The position numbers were made by a program, and so were the translations under genes. The notes beneath the pieces are model-generated. The model saw only the letters and a list, made by a program, of their open reading frames with translations, was not told the origin of the DNA and searched no databases. DNA of 64,000 nt, taken from positions 1,054,001 to 1,118,000 of the forward strand of contig NZ_CP034086.1 of assembly GCF_003855495.1 (NCBI RefSeq). Direction: 5' to 3'. Positions 23,765-33,449 of this stretch are shown one piece after another. Each line of letters starts with the position of its first letter. Within the stretch, counting starts at the first letter, position 1. Source of the stretch: Methylocystis rosea (lineage in GTDB: Bacteria; Pseudomonadota; Alphaproteobacteria; Rhizobiales; Beijerinckiaceae).

Positions 23765-25192
23765 ATGAAGGAGGAGATCGACGCCTATCTGCTCAAGGAG
23801 TTGCATCGCGAGTTGAGCGATATCGAGCAGTATGACGTCGATCCGCGCATTCGTCTCGTCTACGCCAAGGCGTTGGAGCTTTATTGGACGCTCTCTCGCC
23901 TGCTTGGCCTGGGCCGCCTGCACGACGGGCGCTGGCGCGCGCCGGACGCCGCGAAGGCGCAGGCGTTGCGCACGCGCCTCCAAGGCGCCATCCCACCGCC
24001 AGCGGCGCACAATCGTCTGCTCATCGATATGACGGCGACGCATCGCTTTAGGGGCCATACGGGCGTCCAGCGCGTCGTGCGTGAAATCGCTCGCGCCTGC
24101 GTCGAAAGCGGCGAAGCGCTTCCGGTCTATCTGGAAGCGGGCCGCTTGTATGGCCATTTTCAGCACGACAATTTGCCAGACGCGGTTGAATTGCAATCGG
24201 GCGACACGCTGCTCTTGCTCGACTCCGGATGGGGCTTCGTCGAGGAATATCCGTCCCTCTTGAGCGCCGCGCATACTGCTGGCGCCCAAGTCGTCGGCTG
24301 CCTCTATGACCTCATCCCCTTGCGTTATCCTGCCGCGACCGCCTTAAAGAACAGCGCGCCCTTCAGGCCCTGGTTCGAGAAGGTGCTGCTGCAATGCGAC
24401 GCGATCGTCTGCATTTCGCAGAGCGTCGCAAGGGACCTCGTGGACTACGTGCGGGAACAGGGTCTCGCGACACCCGCGAATATGCGGATCGGCTGGTGGC
24501 CGCTTGGCGCCGATTTTAGCGCTGGCCCTCAGGAAGCGCCCTCAAAGGCCGTCGAGCGCATCGCGTCAGCGCCGGGGCCGTTCTTCATGAGCGTCGGCAC
24601 GCTCGAGCCGCGCAAGGCCTATCCGATCGCGTTGGACGCGTTTGAACGTCTTTGGGCGGAAGGGTGCGAGACGCGTTACGTGATCGTCGGCCGCCCGGGT
24701 TGGAACACGCGGGCGTTGCAACGCCGTATCAGACAGCACAGCGAATACGGACGCCGGCTGTTCTGGCTCGACAATGCGAGCGACGCCGATCTTTCGCACC
24801 TCTATCCCCGCGCGCGGGGTTTGATCTTTCCATCCTTCGTCGAGGGCTTCGGCATGCCGCTGATCGAAGCCGCGCATCACGGCGCACGCGTGATAGCAAG
24901 CGATATCCCGGTTTTCCGCGAAGTCGGCGGCGACGGGGCTGTCTATTTCGATGTGCTCGACGCGCAAGCGCTCGCCGAGCGCGTGCGTGAAGCGCTCTTT
25001 GAAGTAAGAGAGATGAAAGCCCCGACGGTAACGACCTGGCGACAATCGGCCGCACGTCTTGTTTCAATGGTGCGGGGAGATCACTATCAGATCGACGCGG
25101 TCGAACTGGCCAAGGTCCTAGAGCCGCCGAATGAAGTCACGGATCGCCGCGTTGCCTCAACTGCCGGTTCCGCCTATCTTCCGGCCGATTGA
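23765..25192 (+). CDS. Glycosyltransferase family 4 protein
   Basis: A 475-aa GT-B fold glycosyltransferase. The N-terminal part begins with a helical region, then LLIDMTATHRFRGHTGVQRVVREIA, the donor/acceptor-side motif of GT4 enzymes. The C-terminal half has FFMSVGTLEPRKAYPIALDAF and the nucleotide-sugar motif GLIFPSFVEGFGMPLIEAAHHG (EX7E type). The ATG at 23765 gives a natural start; a TTG at 23678 would add 29 basic residues overlapping the upstream gene. Probably cytoplasmic or membrane-associated, adding a sugar during surface polysaccharide synthesis. Donor and acceptor unknown. Confidence 0.88.
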   Translation: MKEEIDAYLLKELHRELSDIEQYDVDPRIRLVYAKALELYWTLSRLLGLGRLHDGRWRAPDAAKAQALRTRLQGAIPPPAAHNRLLIDMTATHRFRGHTGVQRVVREIARACVESGEALPVYLEAGRLYGHFQHDNLPDAVELQSGDTLLLLDSGWGFVEEYPSLLSAAHTAGAQVVGCLYDLIPLRYPAATALKNSAPFRPWFEKVLLQCDAIVCISQSVARDLVDYVREQGLATPANMRIGWWPLGADFSAGPQEAPSKAVERIASAPGPFFMSVGTLEPRKAYPIALDAFERLWAEGCETRYVIVGRPGWNTRALQRRIRQHSEYGRRLFWLDNASDADLSHLYPRARGLIFPSFVEGFGMPLIEAAHHGARVIASDIPVFREVGGDGAVYFDVLDAQALAERVREALFEVREMKAPTVTTWRQSAARLVSMVRGDHYQIDAVELAKVLEPPNEVTDRRVASTAGSAYLPAD

Positions 25193-25236
25193 AGCGCTGC
25201 GAGGGCTCTCAGCTCTCGCGTAGGGATCTTGCGTCG

Positions 25237-26256
25237 ATGACCGCCAGCCTTTCCATCTGCATTCCCATCTATAATTTCGCGAAATTCATTCCTGAAACTC
25301 TCGATTCGATCCTTGATCAGGACGGTGGGACTGAGGTGCAAATCGTCATCCTCGACGGCGCTTCGACCGACAACACCGCGGAAATTCTCGCGGGCTATGA
25401 GCGCAAGCATCCCAATATCAAATATGTGCGTCAGCCTCAGAAAGGCGGCATCGACCGCGACATGGCGAAGTCCGTTGAGCCCGCGACCGGCGATTATTGC
25501 TGGCTGTTCAGCGGCGACGACATCATGCGGCCGGGCGCGCTGCGTCGCGCGCTCAACGAAATTCAAAGCGGCCATGATCTCTATCTGTGCAAGCACATGG
25601 AGTATTATTTTTATCACGACAGCTGGACCGAATATCCGACTGTCGCGTGCGAGGACGGCGCCGTCTTCGAGCTTTCAGATCCGCGCAGCCGCCGCGACTA
25701 TTTCAGCAAGGCGGTCAACACAGAAGCATTCTTGAGCTTCATCGGCGGCATCATCGTGAAGCGCTCGACGTGGAATCGCGTGCCGCTCAATGAAGAATTC
25801 GTCGGCAGCTGCTGGGGGCATGTGGCGCGCTTTTTCGAACTGATGCCCGGCGGCTTAAGCATCAAAGTTCTCTCTGGCGCGCTGCTGGACCGGCGCCCAG
25901 ACAATGACTCCTTCGCAGGCGGCGGCATGGTCAATCGCTATCGCATCGCCATCGACGGATTCCACAATATCGCCGACCACTTCTTCGGCCACGACAGCAT
26001 CGAGGCCTTCCACGTGCGGCGCGTGATCAGGCACGAGTTCCATCCGCTGGCGATGCAGCTTGGCAAATTCATGTGCTTCGTCAATCCGGCCGGCGAAAGC
26101 CGCGCGCTGATGGATAGCCTGATGAAAAAGGTCTATTCCGATTTTTCAATCGGCAATCTGCGCGCGAAATTCGCCTATGCGACGATGTCGGCTGAGCGCT
26201 TCAGACGGCAACAGCCTGAACTCAGCGCGCATCATGAGAAACAGAGATCGTTTTGA
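25237..26256 (+). CDS. Glycosyltransferase family 2 protein
   Basis: A 339-aa GT-A enzyme. The N-terminal SICIPIYNFAKFIPETLDSI and VILDGASTDNTAEIL are the GT2 nucleotide-binding signature, and FSGDDIMRPGALRRAL contains the DXD-like metal site. The arrangement is like abequosyltransferase-type GT2 enzymes, but a specific sugar cannot be read from sequence. Start ATG at 25237 is preferred over a TTG at 25189, which would overlap the stop of the GT4 gene. Lies 44 bases behind the GT4 gene, so likely the same transcript. Confidence 0.87.
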   Translation: MTASLSICIPIYNFAKFIPETLDSILDQDGGTEVQIVILDGASTDNTAEILAGYERKHPNIKYVRQPQKGGIDRDMAKSVEPATGDYCWLFSGDDIMRPGALRRALNEIQSGHDLYLCKHMEYYFYHDSWTEYPTVACEDGAVFELSDPRSRRDYFSKAVNTEAFLSFIGGIIVKRSTWNRVPLNEEFVGSCWGHVARFFELMPGGLSIKVLSGALLDRRPDNDSFAGGGMVNRYRIAIDGFHNIADHFFGHDSIEAFHVRRVIRHEFHPLAMQLGKFMCFVNPAGESRALMDSLMKKVYSDFSIGNLRAKFAYATMSAERFRRQQPELSAHHEKQRSF

Positions 26257-26386
26257 GACGAGCAAAACTACAAATGCGCTGTCAGACGACGCTTATCCCT
26301 ACTCTTGTCGTGCGTAGCCTCGAGTTTGGCGGTCGGACATGTTTTCCGCTAAGTTGCGGAGCGAGCCAGCGGTTGGAGAAGTAAAG

Positions 26387-27301
26387 ATGGAGATTCCGAA
26401 GAACATTTTTCAGTATGACTGGGCGGCGATGAGTGCAGCCGACCAACGCGCGTTCTTTGCGAAGAACGGCTTCTTGGTGATCCCTCAGCTTTTTACCCCC
26501 GAAGAAGTCGATTTAATGCACAAGGAAATTGAGCAGTACGGACTCGCCGAAAAGAAAATCGATATGAGCGAAGCCTTCTGTTCCGCGCCGTCCTTTGCGC
26601 CGATGGTCGATCATCCAAAGCTTGTTTCAGCGCTCACGAGTATCCTCGGCTCCAACTTCATCTGCTTCAAAGGCGCTTATGTCCCCAAGCCTTCCAAGCC
26701 TGGCGTCAGCGCTCCTCATCGGACGGCGTTGCATGTTGACTACGGCATCTTGGAGCGCGAGGGCGACTATCGGAACTCCAACGCCTTATGGGTGAATGTC
26801 GCTTGCTACCTGAGTGATATGACGTTCGAGCACGCGCCATTCGCGGTTGTGCCCGGTAGCCACAATTACTTTCACCTTGAGCCTGGAACGGACATGGAGA
26901 GCCTGAAGGAGGAGGCTGTCACGTTACTGGCGAAAGCGGGCGACGCCATTCTATTTTTGCATAATACCGTGCATGCCGGTGGTTCGAACGTTTCCGGATA
27001 CACGCAGCACATATTGTTCTGTAGTTACAGAGCGGCTTGGGCGCGTCATATAGGCCGCGTTACAGAATGGCCGAAGCAGTTCGTTGAAAACTCGCCGCCC
27101 TCAAGGCAGCGCTTGATCTCCGGCTTGAACGCAGGTGACGCGCAGGAAGAGCTACCCGCAGTCGTCAAGCGTTACGTCCCAGCCTCCGTCCTTAAAAAAT
27201 CCGCAGAAACCCTGTCGACGCTCGGAAAGTACTCAAAGGCCAAGTCTCTAACGCGATTGGGCGATCGGCTTTGGGCGGCCTATGAAAAAAGGGTGGAATA
27301 G
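26387..27301 (+). CDS. Phytanoyl-CoA dioxygenase (PhyH) family protein
   Basis: A 304-aa Fe(II)/2-oxoglutarate oxygenase-like protein. The metal triad is visible as HVD (LHVDYG, about residues 130-135) and the distal His in FLHNTVHAGGSN, followed by the arginine of the CSYRAAW segment for 2-oxoglutarate. The N-terminal FFAKNGFLVIPQLFTPEEV is typical of PhyH. The ATG at 26387 follows GGAGAAG. Within a sugar locus it may hydroxylate a sugar or lipid component, but the substrate is not predictable. Converges with the FkbM gene. Confidence 0.85.
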   Translation: MEIPKNIFQYDWAAMSAADQRAFFAKNGFLVIPQLFTPEEVDLMHKEIEQYGLAEKKIDMSEAFCSAPSFAPMVDHPKLVSALTSILGSNFICFKGAYVPKPSKPGVSAPHRTALHVDYGILEREGDYRNSNALWVNVACYLSDMTFEHAPFAVVPGSHNYFHLEPGTDMESLKEEAVTLLAKAGDAILFLHNTVHAGGSNVSGYTQHILFCSYRAAWARHIGRVTEWPKQFVENSPPSRQRLISGLNAGDAQEELPAVVKRYVPASVLKKSAETLSTLGKYSKAKSLTRLGDRLWAAYEKRVE

Positions 27302-27366
27302 CGCGCTCGGATTTTTGGCCGTGTGGGCCGTGCCGTAAACGGCGCCGCGCACGTTAGTCGCGAGCA

Positions 27367-28083
27367 TTACTTTTTAAGCTTCGCCACAAAGTCTAACAGG
27401 CGAGTCCATAGAGGCTTTCTCGGTTCCTCAATATTGGCGAAGCTTTTCGCGACATAGACGTCATTTGGCTCAAGGCGACTCCACATGGCGTAGCCGGCTT
27501 TTTTCATGAACTCGACGTATTCCTCTTTATTAAAGAGGTTTTCGAGGATGACGACGCTGGGATTAAATTTTTCCAGCGACAGCCCTCGCAATACGTTCAG
27601 CTCCCAGCCTTCGACGTCGATCGCGAGGATGTCGATGTGATCGATTTCGGGCTCATGTTCCTTCAAAATGGTGTCTAACCGCCGCACTTTGACCGGCACT
27701 GTCTTGACGCGCGTGTTGTTCTTGACGGTCTCGTGAAGTTCGGCGAACTCGTCTTTTATGCCGAGAGACGAGAAAGACTCGAAAGAAACGGACCCGCCTA
27801 GGTAATCGGCGCCCTGAGAGTCGACGACGAAGAAATCCATGTCGTCGGCGTCAACGTCGCTGCAAGCGTATTCATAGATTTGGTGTCCGCGGCTTCGATG
27901 GGCCTGGCAAAATTCCGGATTTGGCTCGATCGCGACGATCTTCCATCCAAGGTCGCGAAACCTTGCGCTGATGGACAGATAGTCGGGAAGGGCGGCGCCG
28001 ACCTCGACAAACACGCCCGGCTCGCTCTTATCCTTGAAGAATTTATCGTGGACCAGGATGTCCACGTCTTTTTCGGCCGTCAT
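27367..28083 (-). CDS. FkbM-family methyltransferase
   Basis: A 238-aa SAM-dependent methyltransferase. SAM-binding motif I is GVFVEVGAALPDYLS, then IVAIEPNPEFC, and the FkbM signature LAIDVEGWELNVLRGL near residue 160. Such enzymes often O-methylate sugars of surface polysaccharides. Last gene of a minus-strand run of three, 30 bases behind the fusion gene. Confidence 0.86.
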   Translation of the reverse strand: MTAEKDVDILVHDKFFKDKSEPGVFVEVGAALPDYLSISARFRDLGWKIVAIEPNPEFCQAHRSRGHQIYEYACSDVDADDMDFFVVDSQGADYLGGSVSFESFSSLGIKDEFAELHETVKNNTRVKTVPVKVRRLDTILKEHEPEIDHIDILAIDVEGWELNVLRGLSLEKFNPSVVILENLFNKEEYVEFMKKAGYAMWSRLEPNDVYVAKSFANIEEPRKPLWTRLLDFVAKLKK

Positions 28084-28113
28084 GGAGTCCCGCCCTGTGG
28101 TTTGATTTTCAAT

Positions 28114-29853
28114 TCACCGCCCGACGCCAAAAATGCGTTTGATGGCGGTCATCTTGTCTTCTCGAGGAATGCTCGACGCTGGCGATTGCGCGAGCAATTC
28201 CCGCCAAACAGGTTGCGTGTTCGCCATGCGAACGGAGTCGGCGTCGAGCTTTCTGAACACGAAGCCCGCGAAGCCGTATTCGCTGCCTTCATACTCAAAA
28301 TCTTCGACCCCTTCGGCCCAGATTGGCGGGTCGACAAGCGCGCATTCTCCCATGGCGTTGATCAACCTGTCACGCAAATCATGAGTCGTGTACAGGCGGT
28401 GATCGACGATCGGCTTGATTTGTCCCGGTCGCCAGCTTTCCTTGAAATCCACGGTCAGCACCGCGAGGCCGCCTGGCCGGAGGAATTCGCTGATAATTCG
28501 GACGAATTGCTCGTCATCGGCCACATGTTCAAGAACCGATACGCTAAGGCATAGGTCATAAGAGCCTAGCCGGGCCTCGGGAGAGCGATAGAAATCGAGC
28601 AACGTCATCCCGTTGACGTTCGGGTCGATCTCATCGATCCGGTAGCCTTGCTCGCAGAGCGTCGCGACGGCGGTGTCTTCAAAGGAGCCGGCCGCCAAGA
28701 TGCGGGCGTTAGGGCATTCGGCGAGAAAGCGCTGAGCGGTGTCGAGCGCAAAGCCTTGCTGAATATTCGCGCGTTCGATCTTACGGGCGAGCATGTCTGG
28801 GACATGTTGTGCAAGATCGCTGATCGCGTCGCTATAAGCGGCCCGCGAGCGATCGTCGAGAATCTTGTTGAAGCCGCGTCGATCGGGCGTGGCGCGGCTC
28901 GCCTCTCGCGCTCTCATCGCGTCGATCATGGACCGGTTCAACTCGGCCGCCACCTTCTCCGGCGCAGCGGCGTCGCGCAGCGCTTTGAGCATGGACGTGT
29001 CGCCTTCGGCGATATCGATCAGGTCGCGATCTTCGATGAAGATCGAAGGATTAACATGAAACATGTGGCGAAACATCGCCGAGCGCGTCAGTGCGAAAGG
29101 ACGTCCCGACGCCAAAGCAAAGTCGACGCAACTTGAGATGCCGGACGACATGTCGTCATAGACGAAAGCATTCATCGTATTCGAGGCAAGAAACTCAACG
29201 ATCTGCGCATTGTCAAAAAAATGGCTCGTCGCCTGCAACTCAATACCAGGTTTGGTGATTGCTTTAGTGCATTTCTCGACTGTTTCGGCGAAGCGGGACT
29301 CAGGCACGATGCTGGGGTCATCATGCGGGGGGAGGTTGATTCGAATCACGGCGCGGTCGAATTGGTCGTTCACCAGCTCGCAGAGCCGATCGAAGCCTTT
29401 GCCCGGCGTCGCGAAGCCGAAAGAGCCGATCGTGAAGACCTCGGGCGGCTGCGGTGATTTTGCCGGGGAGGCCGGAAGAAACCGCGGCGCGCGCAGTATT
29501 GCGGGATTGCGGGGAACGAGCGTCGGATCGAGGCAAATGAGGAAATCGAACGGTGCGACACTCGCATGATCGGCGATTTCCTGGGTCACCTGATGGAGGA
29601 CGCCAAAGAGCGTCGCGCCGAGCTCCGCCGTCGGCGCCGTCGTAAGCCAATTCATCGTGCTAGGATGATGATTGAAGAGAATGACGTCCGGCTTCGCGTC
29701 GTGAACGGCGGTCTTCAATTCCTCGAATCCCGCGCATTCTACATAGGACCAGTTGATCGTCTGATCTTTCGTCAAGACGTCATATAAGTTCCGGCCATAT
29801 TGATAGACGCCGCAATGTTCGCCTTTGTGTGAGACAATGAGGCCCGCTAGCAT
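28114..29853 (-). CDS. Glycosyltransferase-like / SAM methyltransferase fusion
   Basis: A 579-aa two-part protein. Residues 1 to about 340 resemble a GT4-like glycosyltransferase (CGVYQYGRNLYDVL near the N-terminus; TIGSFGFATPGKGFDRL near residue 145). Residues about 370-520 form a class I methyltransferase (ILAAGSFEDTAVATL as a diverged motif I, YDLCLSVSVLEHVADDEQFV, FLRPGGLAVLTVDF). GGAG lies 8 bases before the ATG. It may add and methylate one sugar, as bifunctional polysaccharide-capping enzymes do. The glycosyltransferase half lacks a clear EX7E motif, so activity there is uncertain. Confidence 0.78.
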   Translation of the reverse strand: MLAGLIVSHKGEHCGVYQYGRNLYDVLTKDQTINWSYVECAGFEELKTAVHDAKPDVILFNHHPSTMNWLTTAPTAELGATLFGVLHQVTQEIADHASVAPFDFLICLDPTLVPRNPAILRAPRFLPASPAKSPQPPEVFTIGSFGFATPGKGFDRLCELVNDQFDRAVIRINLPPHDDPSIVPESRFAETVEKCTKAITKPGIELQATSHFFDNAQIVEFLASNTMNAFVYDDMSSGISSCVDFALASGRPFALTRSAMFRHMFHVNPSIFIEDRDLIDIAEGDTSMLKALRDAAAPEKVAAELNRSMIDAMRAREASRATPDRRGFNKILDDRSRAAYSDAISDLAQHVPDMLARKIERANIQQGFALDTAQRFLAECPNARILAAGSFEDTAVATLCEQGYRIDEIDPNVNGMTLLDFYRSPEARLGSYDLCLSVSVLEHVADDEQFVRIISEFLRPGGLAVLTVDFKESWRPGQIKPIVDHRLYTTHDLRDRLINAMGECALVDPPIWAEGVEDFEYEGSEYGFAGFVFRKLDADSVRMANTQPVWRELLAQSPASSIPREDKMTAIKRIFGVGR

Positions 29854-29886
29854 TGCTTCAACTCCAAAATGGGTGCGTTGAGTTGA

Positions 29887-31116
29887 TCAGACGATCTCGA
29901 TCTCCGGAAAGGGGAAGATCATCTTGCCGCCGCTGGCGAGATATTCCTGCTCCCGCGCCAATATCCCGTCCTTGAAATGCCAGGGAAGCACGAGGAAGTA
30001 ATCCGGCTTCATCGCCCGCGCCTCGGCTTCCGAAACGATCGGGATATGTGAGCCGGGCGTGAAGCAGCCGAATTTGTCGGGATTGACCTCGGCGATCGCC
30101 TCGACGAGGTCGGGGCCGATGTCGCAGAATTGCAGCACCACATTGCCCTTGGTCGAGGCGCCGTAGCCGAGGATGCGCTTGTTGTCGTCCTTGAGCGCGC
30201 GCAGCAGCCGGCGCAAATCCTCGCGATGGCGGAACACGCGATCTTCGAAATCGCGGTAGGGGCGAGGCGTGTTCAGCCCCATCCGCTCCTCTTGAGCCAA
30301 CAGCCAGTCGATCACCGCGAGATTGCGCTTGCGCTGCGCGTTCTTGTGGCCGGCGGTGACGGCGAAACTGCCGCCGTTGACCGCGTTCATCTGCACGTCG
30401 AGAATCTCAAGATCGGCCGCGCCGAGAATTTTCTCGATGACCCCCAGCGAGTAATATTCGATGTGCTCGTGGCAGATCGTGTCGTAGGAGGTGAGCCGCA
30501 GCATTGACGGCATATAGCTCTGCTCGAAATGCCATACCCCGTCGGGCGCGAGCGCCTTGGCGACTTCGCGGGCGAACCAGACCGGGTCGTCGAGGTCGTA
30601 GAACATCGCGATTGACGTGACGATCTTCGCCCGCTTCGGCGAGAGCTTTTCAAACGCCTGCGAAGAGAAGAACTCCGGCGCAAGCTTGATATCGTCTGGA
30701 TAATATTGTCGGAACTTGGCGCCGGTGGGATCAATGCCGATACGCGTCAAGCCCGACGTCGTATAGGCCTTGAGAGACGTCGCGTCGTTTGAGCCGATGT
30801 CGAGCACCGCGTCGCCTGGCTTGAGATCGGCGAATCGCTCGAGATGGGCGATCTTCTGGGTCAGGTGTCGCACCATCGACTGATTGAGGCCCGAACGATA
30901 ACCGTAGTTCTCGCCATACATCTCGCTTGCTTCATAGCTGTGCGCGAGCTGCAGCAGGCCTGAATCAGGGCACCAGACGAGTTCCAGAGGGCCGACCGTG
31001 ACAGGCGTCTCGCGGGAGCTCGGAAAAACGCCCGTGAGCGCCTGGTCGCCGAGCGCCAGAACCGAGACGAGATTGGTGGAGCCGCTAACGCGACACTTGG
31101 TAATTCGCTTCGTCAT
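29887..31116 (-). CDS. Class I SAM methyltransferase (sugar C-methyltransferase type)
   Basis: A 409-aa protein with the three-part layout of C-methyltransferases acting on NDP-sugars. It has an N-terminal Zn-type domain (KCRVSGSTNLVSVLALGDQ and VWCPDSGLLQL, with two of the four usual Cys replaced by Ser), a central Rossmann domain (VLDIGSNDATSLKAY) with CHEHIEYYSLG, and a C-terminal domain with ILGYGASTKGNVVLQFC. Homologues in deoxysugar pathways methylate C-3 or C-5 of a keto sugar; the actual substrate is unknown. First gene of the minus-strand run toward FkbM. Confidence 0.85.
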   Translation of the reverse strand: MTKRITKCRVSGSTNLVSVLALGDQALTGVFPSSRETPVTVGPLELVWCPDSGLLQLAHSYEASEMYGENYGYRSGLNQSMVRHLTQKIAHLERFADLKPGDAVLDIGSNDATSLKAYTTSGLTRIGIDPTGAKFRQYYPDDIKLAPEFFSSQAFEKLSPKRAKIVTSIAMFYDLDDPVWFAREVAKALAPDGVWHFEQSYMPSMLRLTSYDTICHEHIEYYSLGVIEKILGAADLEILDVQMNAVNGGSFAVTAGHKNAQRKRNLAVIDWLLAQEERMGLNTPRPYRDFEDRVFRHREDLRRLLRALKDDNKRILGYGASTKGNVVLQFCDIGPDLVEAIAEVNPDKFGCFTPGSHIPIVSEAEARAMKPDYFLVLPWHFKDGILAREQEYLASGGKMIFPFPEIEIV

Positions 31117-31260
31117 TTTCCAATTTCCTGGCGCATTCGCGAATGAACGTCCGCAGCCTGAGAGGCGTTGCGAACGAGGCGAGGAAGCCTTTCCCTATAT
31201 GCCTCTTAGCAACTCACCGAAGTCTTGGCCTGAAGACGGCGGGAGTGTCAATCGCCCCTG

Positions 31261-32844
31261 TTAGAGCGGGTGATACTGATACAGCCAATTTTCCGAAAGC
31301 ACCTCATCGCCGTTCTTAAGGAACAGGCGCATCTCTACAGGCTCGGAGCCTTCCACGGTCAGGTCGAATTGCGCTCGCCAATGGCCCGGCACATTGTCAA
31401 AAACCGCTTCGGTGAACACGTAGGAGAACGTTCCGCGCGACGCCCATAACACCGGTTCGGGCTTCACCCCAAAGGGGAGCTTGGCGAGGGGCTCGCCCAA
31501 AAACTCCACCATAAATTTGCGCACGCCCTTGGGCCGCGGCCTGCCGGGTTGGCCGCCGTTGCCGAGCCTCGTCGCGACGCAGCGCGCGAGTTTGGTCGGG
31601 TAGGGCTCGTCCGCAAGCCAGTGCAGCCGATAGGAATATTCGAAGGAGGCGCCGGGAACGGCGGGCTTTTCGGGCGCCCAGATGACGACGATATTGTCGT
31701 GGATCTCGTCGTCCGTCGGAATTTCGATGAGTTGAATCGCGCCCTTGCCCCAATCGCCCTTGGGTTCGATCCACACGCTCGGGCGGCGATCGTAGAAGAC
31801 GTTGTCGAGATAGTGATCGTAATTGCGATCGCGCTGCATCAGGCCGAAGCCTTTGGGATTGTTGTCGCCAAACGCCGACGCCATGACCCGGTTCGGATTG
31901 TTCAACGGCCGCCACAAGCGCTCGCCCGCGCCGGTCCACATGCTCAACCCGTCGGAATCATGCACTTCAGGCCGCCAATCGATCGCTGTCGGCTTCATCG
32001 TCTCCGAGAACCAGAACATCGAGGTGAGCGGGGCGACGCCAAAGCGCGTGAAGGCGCCGCGCAAATACAGCGAGCAGTCGATGTCCATGACGACGCCCTT
32101 GCCGCGCGTCATCAGGAAGCGATAGGCGCCGACGATCGACGGCCCTTCGAGCAGCGCATGCAGGACGACGCCGTCGGCGGTCTCCGGCCCGATGTAAATT
32201 TCAGTGAAATCAGGGAATTCTTCGTTCGATCCCGCCTGCCAGGTGTCGAGCGCAACGCCCCGGGCCGACATGCCATACTGGCGCAATTCGCCGATCGCGC
32301 GGAAATATGACGCGCCCAGAAACGCCACCCAGTCGTTTTTCTTCCAGTCGAGCACGCCGTCCTTGGCCTCCTGAATGCGAAATCCCGCGAAGCCGGCGCC
32401 GGGCGGCAGTTGGCGCGCGATCGAATCCGCCGGCATATTGAAGTAGCTCGTATCGTAAAGAACCTCGCGCGCCTCGCCGTTTTCGACGACATTCATGCGC
32501 ACGGCCTTCTTGAAGAACATCCCAAGGTGGAAGAACTCTACGGGGAATCGCTCTTTGGTGTCGGCGAAAAGCGCGTGATCGGTGTTGTAGGTGATCTGTC
32601 CCCACTTCTCGTAGTCGATCTGCGAGGTGATCTCGGGGGCAGGGATATTCGGCTTGCGGTAAGGCTGTTTGACGAGCCGCTGCGCCGTCTGCTTGAGCGT
32701 CTCGAAGGAGAAAGGCCGCGCTTCGCCGAGCCGAAGATTGGAGACGCTCGTCGCCGCCTCGCTGCGAGGCGCGCCTACGGCGCCCAAGGCGCTCGTCGCC
32801 GCCGCCGCTTTGATAAACGAGCGACGATCCTGCTTCTCGACCAT
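31261..32844 (-). CDS. Periplasmic glucan biosynthesis protein (OpgG/OpgD family)
   Basis: A 527-aa MdoG-family protein. The Tat signal DRRSFIKAAAA at residues 6-16 marks it as OpgD-like, since OpgG usually uses Sec. Family motifs include PYRKPNIPAPEI, FFHLGMFFKKAV, FAGFRIQ, FLGASYFRAIGELRQYGMSARGVALD and FWFSETMKP. It acts in the periplasm in osmoregulated glucan synthesis. The ATG at 32844 puts the twin arginines near the N-terminus; the longer reading to 32925 buries them. The usual partner glucosyltransferase gene opgH is absent from the neighbourhood. Confidence 0.9.
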   Translation of the reverse strand: MVEKQDRRSFIKAAAATSALGAVGAPRSEAATSVSNLRLGEARPFSFETLKQTAQRLVKQPYRKPNIPAPEITSQIDYEKWGQITYNTDHALFADTKERFPVEFFHLGMFFKKAVRMNVVENGEAREVLYDTSYFNMPADSIARQLPPGAGFAGFRIQEAKDGVLDWKKNDWVAFLGASYFRAIGELRQYGMSARGVALDTWQAGSNEEFPDFTEIYIGPETADGVVLHALLEGPSIVGAYRFLMTRGKGVVMDIDCSLYLRGAFTRFGVAPLTSMFWFSETMKPTAIDWRPEVHDSDGLSMWTGAGERLWRPLNNPNRVMASAFGDNNPKGFGLMQRDRNYDHYLDNVFYDRRPSVWIEPKGDWGKGAIQLIEIPTDDEIHDNIVVIWAPEKPAVPGASFEYSYRLHWLADEPYPTKLARCVATRLGNGGQPGRPRPKGVRKFMVEFLGEPLAKLPFGVKPEPVLWASRGTFSYVFTEAVFDNVPGHWRAQFDLTVEGSEPVEMRLFLKNGDEVLSENWLYQYHPL

Positions 32845-32943
32845 CTCTGCGTCCTTGTTGCGAAGTTTGGGAGATGCGCGCCTGGGTCTACTGCCGCCGC
32901 GAGCCTGTCGGGGGGCGCGAGACATTAAGGCGCGGGACCCTAA

Positions 32944-33177
32944 TTAGCCGCGAATCGGCTCATTGCGGATGGCGGTCCGCATGAAGAAGTAGAGTCCGAT
33001 TAGCCCGGCGAGGGAGAAGATGATTTCGAGCGAGCGGCTGATGAGGGGATCAAGCTGAAAAAGGCCGCCGAGCGCCCAGCCCGCGGCCCAGGATGCGCCG
33101 ACAAGTTCGGTGCCAACCAAGATCGCCACGGCGACGAGCGTCGACAGGCGCAGATAATTGATGGGCTTCTGGCTCAT
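32944..33177 (-). CDS. Small membrane protein
   Basis: A 77-aa protein with two hydrophobic helices (residues about 12-36 and 48-66), separated by GGLFQLDPLISRS. No known family. It lies 99 bases upstream of the glucan gene on the same strand and could share its promoter. An upstream stop frames it cleanly. Confidence 0.65.
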   Translation of the reverse strand: MSQKPINYLRLSTLVAVAILVGTELVGASWAAGWALGGLFQLDPLISRSLEIIFSLAGLIGLYFFMRTAIRNEPIRG

Positions 33178-33449
33178 GACGTCATTCTCGAGCTCGACCC
33201 CTTAACAGGCGGCCGACGCCGCGCTCGCGTCGTGCTATAGCAAAGGCTGCTGCAAGGCAAGCCGGACCGACCGCGCCGCGTGCGCAGATGAGCGCGAAGT
33301 CTTGGATCTTAAACGCTGATTGACGCGCGCCGCGATTCGCATTTCGCTTCCCGCAGTCTTTCCGCTTGTATGTTTTGGCGCTGCAACGATAATCGGCGCC
33401 GCCGAAGGCGCGGCGCGCTCGCCACGTCGCGAATTCGAAAGGGGGACGC

